In this document: piece by piece, positions 1 through 5,075 of the stretch
How positions within the stretch are numbered: position 1 is the stretch's first letter
Layout of the letters: each line of letters starts with the position of its first letter
NCBI GenBank assembly: GCA_046861615.1
Contig: JBHHUS010000067.1
Span: forward strand, 1-7,305
DNA length: 7,305 nucleotides
Direction of reading: 5' to 3'
Source: CAZNUM01 sp046861615
Lineage (GTDB): Bacteria > Fidelibacterota > Marinisomatia > Marinisomatales > TCS55
The notes under the pieces: generated by a model
What the model was told of the DNA's origin: nothing
Database searches by the model: none
What the model saw: only the letters and a program-made list of their open reading frames with translations
Translations under genes and position numbers: made by a program

Positions 1-33
1 AAAAAAAAGACCCGGCAAGCGGGTCTTTTTTTA
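1..33. terminator. Bidirectional rho-independent terminator
   Basis: A perfect six-base-pair GC-rich stem (GACCCG at 9-14 with CGGGTC at 20-25) encloses the five-base loop GCAAG. It is flanked by a run of A on the left (1-8) and seven T on the right (26-32), so the A and T runs can extend the stem. Read on the minus strand the hairpin ends in eight T, and it lies 13 bases past the tonB stop codon, so it is well placed to end the exbB-exbD-exbD-tonB transcript. The same structure works on the plus strand for transcription arriving from the right-hand-facing direction, but no gene left of position 1 is visible. The sequence shows the structure directly; bidirectional use is inferred. Confidence 0.9.
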
Positions 34-45
34 ATATAAGATTGG

Positions 46-669
46 TCAGCTTTTTAAGCGGAAATTAACCGGAATGGAAATCCAGACACCCACCGGTCGC
101 TCCCGCTGCTTGGCCGGTTTGAACCGGACAGCCCGGATAGCGTCAATCGCCGCTTCATCCAGACCTGTATTGGGAATCCCTTTCAGAATAATGGTTTCCT
201 TTACCCGTCCCTTGGCATCCACAAAGACCTGAACAACCACCGTCCCTTCAATACCGGCCTCCTGGGCGATCTCCGGATATTTAGGCTTGATAGGTGCCAG
301 CGGTTCGGGCGGATCATCGTAGGGGATGAATTTAACCCGGGGCCCTTCCGGTGGTGGCGGTGGTGCATCCCAGGATTCAAATTCATCCAGGCTGAACTCA
401 TCTAAGGTAACATCATCAGCGATGTCCTCACTTTCAGATTCAATGGGGACGGAAGGTCTTGCCGGTGGTGGCGGTCGATCAAACTGCTGTGTTTGAGGAA
501 TATCAATCTGTTCAATTACAATTTGAACGTCTTCATCCAGTTTGGCTTCGCCGGTAAAACGGGGAAAAATCAGAAAACCGATGATCAACAGAATAATTGC
601 CAGTAACCCGGTGGATCGAATTACAATCGGATAAATAAATTTCAATGATGTAGTTGATTCAGAACTCAT
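46..669 (-). CDS. tonB: TonB family energy transducer
   Basis: TonB carries energy from the inner-membrane ExbB/ExbD motor across the periplasm to outer-membrane receptors. The 207-residue product has a short cytoplasmic N-terminus, one membrane anchor at about residues 19-36, and a periplasmic linker with PPPP (66-69), PPPPP (103-107) and a PEPLAPIKPK stretch. The TonB C-terminal domain spans about 130-205. It starts with YPEIAQEAGIEG and has the family's VDAKGRVKE turn, a LDEAAIDAIR helix, a VRFKPA strand and a final VNFRL strand. The linker between the proline runs is strongly acidic and contains a doubled LDEF motif (89-97). The ATG lies three bases after the upstream exbD stop with no clear Shine-Dalgarno sequence, so translation is probably coupled. 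This is the last gene of the operon, just before a terminator. Family assignment is secure; the receptor partner is unknown. Confidence 0.95.
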   Translation of the reverse strand: MSSESTTSLKFIYPIVIRSTGLLAIILLIIGFLIFPRFTGEAKLDEDVQIVIEQIDIPQTQQFDRPPPPARPSVPIESESEDIADDVTLDEFSLDEFESWDAPPPPPEGPRVKFIPYDDPPEPLAPIKPKYPEIAQEAGIEGTVVVQVFVDAKGRVKETIILKGIPNTGLDEAAIDAIRAVRFKPAKQRERPVGVWISIPVNFRLKS

Positions 670-672
670 GGT

Positions 673-1083
673 TTAATCGACTGCTGTTTTGGAGGAGTAG
701 TTCAGTTTCAGGGCATCTGCTTTTCTGAGTTGATTATGCACGTCCGAAATCAGGCCCATTCGCGCCCGTTCATCGGCTTTTAATGATACAACAATCTGTG
801 GATCATCCACCCGTTTGTCATACATAATATTTTTTACGGCCTCGATTTCATAGAGTTTATCCTCAATGGATATTAATCCTTCCTTTGAAACCCAGATGTT
901 GGCCGTGTGCCGTTTGGATTTTAATTTTTCGATTCTTTTGGCTTTTGGTAATTCTATTGGCAATCCTGAGTATTGACGCAGAACAGTGGTTACCATAAAA
1001 AATATCAACAACATGAAGATAATGTCCGGCATGGAGGCAGTTGGAATATCACTGCTGATGTTTGTTTTACGAGAAAATTTCAT
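673..1083 (-). CDS. exbD: ExbD/TolR family protein, second copy
   Basis: ExbD-type proteins sit in the inner membrane inside the ExbB pentamer and carry the proton-conducting aspartate. This 136-residue copy has the N-terminal motif IPTASMPDIIFMLLIFFMV. One membrane helix spans about 19-34, and Asp20 is at the place of the essential membrane aspartate. The periplasmic part (about 40-136) includes the family's LPIELPKA segment, an IWVSKEGLISIED strand pair and a VVSLKADERA strand. The start codon overlaps the stop of the preceding exbD by one base (TAATG), which implies translational coupling and roughly matched synthesis. It clearly differs from its neighbour, so it is not a recent duplicate. 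ExbD and TolR cannot be separated by motif alone; the adjacent tonB favours ExbD. Confidence 0.93.
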   Translation of the reverse strand: MKFSRKTNISSDIPTASMPDIIFMLLIFFMVTTVLRQYSGLPIELPKAKRIEKLKSKRHTANIWVSKEGLISIEDKLYEIEAVKNIMYDKRVDDPQIVVSLKADERARMGLISDVHNQLRKADALKLNYSSKTAVD

Positions 1084-1478
1084 TATTCCGATTCGGCGAT
1101 TGATATACGGGTGGCATTAGCCATTTTAAGTTGATCAATTACGCGGATATAATCTTTATAGGCGGTCTTCTCGTGCGCTTTAACCGATATGACTAATTTG
1201 TTGTTTGCCGCCAGCTTTTGCCGCACTGTTTTATTTATGCTCCGAACTTCAGTTGGTTCCCCTCCCAGCAAAACCTGCCCGGAAGAGTTTATCAGGCAGT
1301 TCAAGATGTTTTTCTTGCTGATCTCCATTTCCTGTCCCTCAGCCGGCAGAACGATTCCCAGACCTTTATCCATATCGATGGTAGTGGTAACCAGGAAGAA
1401 GATCAGCAGCAGGAAGGCAATATCCGCCATGGAAGCAGTTGGTATTTCACCACCCTTGAATCTGCGTTTAACCAACAT
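1083..1478 (-). CDS. exbD: ExbD/TolR family protein, first copy
   Basis: This is the first of two ExbD-type subunits of the proton-driven TonB motor. The 131-residue product has a short basic N-terminus (KRRFKGG) and then the signature IPTASMADIAFLLLIFFLV. One membrane helix spans about 18-33, with Asp19 in the position of the proton-carrying aspartate. The periplasmic domain contains LGIVLPAEG (39-47), an INSSGQVLLGG hairpin and a LVISVKAHEKTAY strand (95-107), all typical of the family. The ATG is eight bases after the exbB stop and has only a purine-rich, weak ribosome binding site (in the lysine-rich end of exbB), so coupling to exbB is likely. Its stop overlaps the start of the second exbD. 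Confidence 0.94.
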   Translation of the reverse strand: MLVKRRFKGGEIPTASMADIAFLLLIFFLVTTTIDMDKGLGIVLPAEGQEMEISKKNILNCLINSSGQVLLGGEPTEVRSINKTVRQKLAANNKLVISVKAHEKTAYKDYIRVIDQLKMANATRISIAESE

Positions 1479-1486
1479 AAATCAGC

Positions 1487-2110
1487 TTATTTCTTCTTTT
1501 TTGGACTTTCGAGTTCATAAAGGTGGTCAATCAGTTTCATGGAATTTTCTTCCATATCCAGAATGAGTTTATCAATCCGGGAAACAAAAAAATTCTGAAA
1601 GACCTGAATGATCATAGCAACGATTAATCCGAAGGCAGTTGTTAAAAGAGCGACTGAAATACCACCGGCCACAACAGCAGGAGAAATGTCATTTGCTGCT
1701 TTTATTGCTTCAAAGGCTGAGATCATACCCACAACCGTCCCGGTAAATCCCAACATGGGGGCAACCGTAATCACCGCATTCAGCCAAATCATATTCTTTT
1801 CCAGAAAGGACATTTCCAGGGAACCGGCATTCTGAACGGCTTTTTCTACTTCTTCCAGGCCCCTGGAAAGTCGTGATAAGCCGGCGTGAAAGATTTCGGC
1901 TACTGGTCCGCGAGTAGTTTCACACAATTCAATAGCTGCATCAATGCCACCGTTATCAAGTTTTTCAGTAATATCATCGAAAAATTTCTGAGAATTGATC
2001 GAGGACATGATTAATGAATACAGGCGTTCCAATGAAAAGGCTAATCCAAAGATTAATGCAATCAGAATCGGCCACATGAAATCTCCACCGTCAATGAAAT
2101 ATTGAACCAT
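1487..2110 (-). CDS. exbB: ExbB/TolQ/MotA family proton channel protein
   Basis: ExbB forms the pentameric inner-membrane channel that, with ExbD, converts the proton gradient into movement of TonB. The 207-residue product has three predicted membrane helices: about 11-34, 106-132 and 145-175. Between the first two lies a long cytoplasmic helical section with the family-like TTRGPVAEIFHAGLSRL stretch. The most conserved element, GFTGTVVGMISAFEAI (121-136), ends the second helix. VVAGGISVALLTTAFGL (146-162) opens the third and carries the conserved threonine-rich face lining the channel. It is shorter than enterobacterial ExbB (about 244 residues), mainly lacking the N-terminal extension. The ATG has a strong GGAGGA ribosome binding site. 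As first gene of the operon it follows its own promoter. TolQ is the alternative name, but the tonB neighbour supports ExbB. Confidence 0.95.
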   Translation of the reverse strand: MVQYFIDGGDFMWPILIALIFGLAFSLERLYSLIMSSINSQKFFDDITEKLDNGGIDAAIELCETTRGPVAEIFHAGLSRLSRGLEEVEKAVQNAGSLEMSFLEKNMIWLNAVITVAPMLGFTGTVVGMISAFEAIKAANDISPAVVAGGISVALLTTAFGLIVAMIIQVFQNFFVSRIDKLILDMEENSMKLIDHLYELESPKKKK

Positions 2111-2114
2111 TTAT

Positions 2115-2120
2115 TCCTCC
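2115..2120 (-). promoter_or_regulatory. Strong Shine-Dalgarno site of exbB
   Basis: The minus strand reads GGAGGA here, with four bases (ATAA) before the exbB ATG. It is the only strong ribosome binding site in the four-gene operon. The three downstream genes have weak or no such sites and sit at gaps of 8, -1 and 3 bases. This fixes the exbB start and suggests that the downstream genes rely on coupled translation. Confidence 0.85.
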
Positions 2121-2143
2121 GTTTTCATGAAAAGGTTGGCGAA

Positions 2144-2171
2144 ATTATCCCTTACTGTAAAGGAATGTCAA
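2144..2171 (-). promoter_or_regulatory. Sigma70-type promoter of the exbB-exbD-exbD-tonB operon
   Basis: On the minus strand a perfect TTGACA (2171-2166) is followed after 16 bases by GATAAT (2149-2144), one mismatch from TATAAT. Transcription would start near 2137, giving a leader of about 27 bases that contains the GGAGGA site of exbB. The promoter sits in the 79-base gap after the protease gene, and no terminator is visible there, so read-through from the protease gene could add to expression. No obvious iron-box-like palindrome is seen over it. The match is by eye; use in the cell is inferred. Confidence 0.75.
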
Positions 2172-2189
2172 TTATTAAAGCCGTTCAAT

Positions 2190-3803
2190 TTAATTTTTTT
2201 CCACCAGGAATTCATCTGCCTCCTGGAAATGTTTCATAGCACCTAAAACCTGGTTATCGGCCTTGACCCGGATACCCCAAAGTTGATTAAGACCCCAGCG
2301 AGAACCGGCTATTTCTGATTTAAGGATTATTTTCAGGTATTGTTTGTTTTTTGCCAGGGCTGTGGTATCCGTCTCAATATCTTCTTTAGCAACAAATTCC
2401 AGAAAATTTACGAAGTCAGAATCTGATATTTCCCAACTATTTTGAAATTTTGAGAAATTGTTTCCTAAATCAGGATGATTACGTACATAGGTTGAACCCC
2501 AGTTAAAAAGTGGGCGTTTAGGATTGTTCATTAATTTCAGGGTTTTGGGGTCAAGTTCCAGCTTCCAGGGGATGTGGATATCGGGTGTAATCCCACCACC
2601 GCCATAAACTGTTCGACCGGCGCGGGTAGTGTACCGGGGGCGGTTCTTAATGAGTGAATCTAACCGGGCTTCACGGTTTGTATCGAGTAAAGTGTGATAG
2701 TATTCTTCATAATCCCCGTTTTTAAACGGGCGTTGGATCAAACGACCGCTGGGTGTAAAATACTGAGCAATGGTTACCCGAATAGCAGAGCCGTCAGTTA
2801 AGTTGACCTGGCGTTGTACCAAACCTTTGCCGAAACTTGTTTCACCGACAATAAGACCCCGGTCAAGATCCTGAATAGCACCGGCGACAATTTCACTGGC
2901 ACTGGCAGACCCGCGGTTAATCAGAACAACAATTGAAAAGTCTTCGTTACCCCGCTGGGGGTTGGCAATAAAAACCTGCTCTGATTCACGACTTTTACCT
3001 TTGGTATATACCAGTGTATCTCGATGGCTGATAAAAATATTGGCTACTTCGGCAGCCTGTTCAAGAATCCCGCCACTGTCGTTTCGCAGGTCAAGGATCA
3101 AGCGTTGCATGCCCTGCTGTTTCAGGGAGTTCAACGCATCTCTGACTTCTTTCCCGGAGTTAGCCGAGAACCGTGTCAACCAGATATATCCGGTTTGCTC
3201 ATCCAGCATAACATTGGCCCGGACACTGTAGATGGGAATGTTATCGCGGACAATGGTTACGTCAAATGGTTTTACTCCCAGGCGGCGAATGGTCAAATTC
3301 ACTTTAGTACCCTTTGGCCCTCGCAGGGATTTAAAAACTTCGTCACGGGTAATTCCCTTGGCATCTTCCCCGTTGATGGCAATGATTTGATCCCCGGGAA
3401 GTAAACCGGCCTGCTCGGAGGGACCTCCGGCTACAGGGGCAATCACTGTAATATAATTTTTCAATAAATCGAATTCAATGCCAATGCCCTGGAATTCCCC
3501 CCGAAACAATTCTTCAATATTTTCTTCTTCCTTGGCTGGAATGTAAATGGAATGGGGATCCAACTCACCCATGATGCCTTTGAAGGCTCCTTCCATCAAC
3601 TTATCCATATCTACGTCTTCGTAATACAGTTGATTAACATAATAAAGGATCTGATTCATCACTTTGAATTTGTTTTCAATAGCACCATAAGGATTCTGCT
3701 GTCGGGAATAGAGAAAATGAGAGAGGGGGAAAGCAAGCAATAGAACCAAAGTAATGCCGAAAAGCCAGTTGGTGTATTTAAAATTGAAACCAGATTTTTT
3801 CAT
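2190..3803 (-). CDS. ctpA: S41 family carboxy-terminal processing protease (CtpA/Prc type)
   Basis: This is a serine protease of the C-terminal processing family, which trims or degrades envelope proteins from their C-terminal ends. The 537-residue product starts MKKSGFNFKY and has one N-terminal membrane segment or uncleaved signal at about 12-31, placing the rest outside the inner membrane. A PDZ domain (about 100-180) shows FQGIGIEF and LLPGDQIIAING. The catalytic core holds LDLRNDSGG (237-245), the nucleophile Ser301 in GSASASEI, general-base Lys326 in FGKGLVQ and Gln330. The 25 and 4 residue spacings equal those of characterised Ctp enzymes, so it should be active. A C-terminal region of about 110 residues follows, as seen in Bacteroidota-like members. 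I chose the ATG at 3803. A TTG at 3842 is in frame but would overlap the upstream gene and add 13 polar residues before the signal. It lies 28 bases after the barrel-like gene, so co-transcription is likely. Natural substrates are unknown. Confidence 0.93.
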   Translation of the reverse strand: MKKSGFNFKYTNWLFGITLVLLLAFPLSHFLYSRQQNPYGAIENKFKVMNQILYYVNQLYYEDVDMDKLMEGAFKGIMGELDPHSIYIPAKEEENIEELFRGEFQGIGIEFDLLKNYITVIAPVAGGPSEQAGLLPGDQIIAINGEDAKGITRDEVFKSLRGPKGTKVNLTIRRLGVKPFDVTIVRDNIPIYSVRANVMLDEQTGYIWLTRFSANSGKEVRDALNSLKQQGMQRLILDLRNDSGGILEQAAEVANIFISHRDTLVYTKGKSRESEQVFIANPQRGNEDFSIVVLINRGSASASEIVAGAIQDLDRGLIVGETSFGKGLVQRQVNLTDGSAIRVTIAQYFTPSGRLIQRPFKNGDYEEYYHTLLDTNREARLDSLIKNRPRYTTRAGRTVYGGGGITPDIHIPWKLELDPKTLKLMNNPKRPLFNWGSTYVRNHPDLGNNFSKFQNSWEISDSDFVNFLEFVAKEDIETDTTALAKNKQYLKIILKSEIAGSRWGLNQLWGIRVKADNQVLGAMKHFQEADEFLVEKN

Positions 3804-3831
3804 TGGGTGTCCGGAATTATCAGGATTGGTC

Positions 3832-4758
3832 TCACAGACCAAAGTAAATCATAATTCTTAATGTCAGACCCTGGAAGGCTGATTTTGGGGAGTCGCTGAT
3901 GGGGGAATAGCTGTTTAGTTTCCAGCTTCCGGCGGCAATAGTACCCTTATTATAGCCAGCGCTGATACGGAGACCCATCCGGTCCAGAAACTGCCACTTG
4001 GCAGCGATGTAAGGCTGGAAATTGAAGAAGGTTCCGCTTAGTTCTGTCATGGCACCTGAAATATTAACCGGGCGCAGATTATCTGATCCCAATGCATTGA
4101 GAATTTGATCCAGGCTGTCAATTGATGATCCGGTCGTATCAACAGGATAGTAAATATTATTAGTGTCGTCTAAGTAGCCGTACATATTGCTTTCCAATTC
4201 GTCCCAGGTCGGATTGTTGAGTTGCTGGTTGATGGATAAACTGTAGCGGCCGATACCCATCATTGCCCCGGCTGTGACTTCCAGATCGCGAAAAACGGGT
4301 ACCACATATTCAACGGTAATAGCACCCAGCATAAAATTCAGGCGAGCCTCAATGGTTAAATTACTATTTATAATATATTTAGGATCATTCCCGGTAATAT
4401 CTCCACTGGACCCCGATGGAGGGGTCTGATAGCCCGTTGTATCATTACCCTCCACATAAAGATGAATAGTGGAATACACATTGCTGGTTTTTGCTGAACC
4501 CAAACCTGCATAGCCTCCCAGTCTCCAGGGTCCCGCCATCTGGGCGAACCCTTCCCCTCCGTGCACAATGAACGGGCGGCTCTGGATGTTTCCTTTAGGC
4601 AGGCCTAAACTTTTCAGAATAGATTCACCGGGGATTGAATCCAAAACAATGTACATGGTACTGAAACCGATGCCCCCGCCATAAACATCGTCCACAGAGT
4701 AAATATCACTCTGAGACAGCGCTAAAACAGGCATCAGCAGGAATAATAATTTTTTCAT
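3832..4758 (-). CDS. Exported protein, probable outer-membrane beta-barrel, function unknown
   Basis: I do not recognise a named family. The 308-residue product has a classic signal peptide, MKKLLFLLMPVLALS, with likely cleavage just before or after QSD (about residue 16). The mature part is rich in glycine, aromatic residues and alternating hydrophobic/polar stretches such as LTIEARLNFMLGAITVEYVV (134-153), DLEVTAGAMMGIGRYSLSIN (158-177), FNFQPYIAAKWQFL (245-258) and the final LTLRIMIYFGL. These look like amphipathic barrel strands, with a more polar, Asp/Asn/Ser-rich insert at about 180-230 that could be a long surface loop. The chain is much too short for a TonB-dependent receptor and shows no plug. 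I chose the ATG at 4758 because it starts the signal peptide directly; an in-frame TTG at 4800 would place 14 basic and hydrophobic residues in front. It is the first gene of a likely two-gene unit with the protease. Barrel topology is inferred from sequence pattern only. Confidence 0.7.
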   Translation of the reverse strand: MKKLLFLLMPVLALSQSDIYSVDDVYGGGIGFSTMYIVLDSIPGESILKSLGLPKGNIQSRPFIVHGGEGFAQMAGPWRLGGYAGLGSAKTSNVYSTIHLYVEGNDTTGYQTPPSGSSGDITGNDPKYIINSNLTIEARLNFMLGAITVEYVVPVFRDLEVTAGAMMGIGRYSLSINQQLNNPTWDELESNMYGYLDDTNNIYYPVDTTGSSIDSLDQILNALGSDNLRPVNISGAMTELSGTFFNFQPYIAAKWQFLDRMGLRISAGYNKGTIAAGSWKLNSYSPISDSPKSAFQGLTLRIMIYFGL

Positions 4759-4768
4759 TTGTTTTCGT

Positions 4769-4809
4769 CTCAATAAGAATGTAGACAAGATACCCCCCAA
4801 TTTATTGAG
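4769..4809. repeat. Spaced inverted repeat in the leader of the barrel gene
   Basis: CTCAATAA at 4769-4776 is the exact reverse complement of TTATTGAG at 4802-4809, with 25 bases between them that include a run of six C. On the minus strand the second arm ends ten bases before the ATG at 4758. A hairpin in the messenger could therefore hide the ribosome binding region, or the arms could be operator half-sites. The repeat is real, but an eight-base match at this spacing can arise by chance, and the arms are AT-rich. Confidence 0.35.
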
Positions 4810-4845
4810 TATGTTACAATAGGGAAAAGCTTTATATCGCCGGGC

Positions 4846-4874
4846 AGAATATAGTCTCTTCGGTAAGAAAACAA
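4846..4874 (-). promoter_or_regulatory. Candidate promoter for the barrel-protease unit
   Basis: On the minus strand TTGTTT (4874-4869) and TATTCT (4851-4846) are separated by 17 bases, the optimal spacing. Each hexamer has two mismatches from the sigma70 consensus. Transcription would begin near 4839 and leave a leader of about 80 bases before the ATG at 4758, including the spaced inverted repeat. Several other AT-rich hexamers lie nearby, so this is a reasonable but not unique choice. Confidence 0.4.
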
Positions 4875-4960
4875 ATAAGATTTTTGATTTTTATAAAAGG
4901 TGGGTGTAAAAAATTAATCATTTACTGATTCAAGTATGCCTTTTCTACTTGGGCTTTCAC

Positions 4961-4990
4961 TTGTATTTTTCGACGATGAAAAACTATATT
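4961..4990 (+). promoter_or_regulatory. Candidate promoter for the plus-strand surface protein gene
   Basis: TTGTAT (4961-4966) and TATATT (4985-4990) are 18 bases apart and each is close to the sigma70 consensus hexamers. The predicted start of transcription near 4997 gives a leader of about 79 bases. That leader includes an AAGGAAG ribosome binding site at 5057-5063, 12 bases before the ATG at 5076. The assignment is by eye in AT-rich DNA. Confidence 0.45.
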
Positions 4991-5075
4991 CGAACAAATC
5001 TGAAGGTAAGGGTATTAACTAAAAATGGATGTTTGTCCCCGATATTCCTTTTAAATAAGGAAGAAAGATCAAGTT

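Larger units (their letters stand above)
4759..5075. other. Divergent intergenic region
   Basis: These 317 bases separate the minus-strand barrel/protease unit from the plus-strand surface protein. They are AT-rich, with no reading frame that looks coding and no tRNA or other recognisable RNA. They contain one candidate promoter for each direction, a run of six C (4793-4798) and a spaced inverted repeat (4769-4809); each of the promoters and the repeat is listed separately. The stretch around 4880-4945 is especially AT-rich and holds nothing I can name. Confidence 0.7.

Noticed and set aside
1189..1566. Plus-strand open frames opposite exbD and the end of exbB
   Set aside because: They are antisense to well-supported exbD and exbB genes, lack recognisable domains, and are explained by the codon pattern of the real genes.
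3024..3404. Plus-strand open frames opposite the protease gene
   Set aside because: They lie antisense to the conserved PDZ and catalytic core region of the S41 protease and show no domain, signal peptide or credible ribosome binding site.
3804..3842. TTG start at 3842 for the protease
   Set aside because: It would overlap the upstream gene and add 13 polar residues before the membrane segment. The ATG at 3803 begins directly with a basic signal-anchor start.
4368..4568. Second minus-strand frame inside the barrel-like gene
   Set aside because: It is a shadow in another frame of the exported protein, with a composition (Trp, Pro, Met scattered) unlike a real protein.
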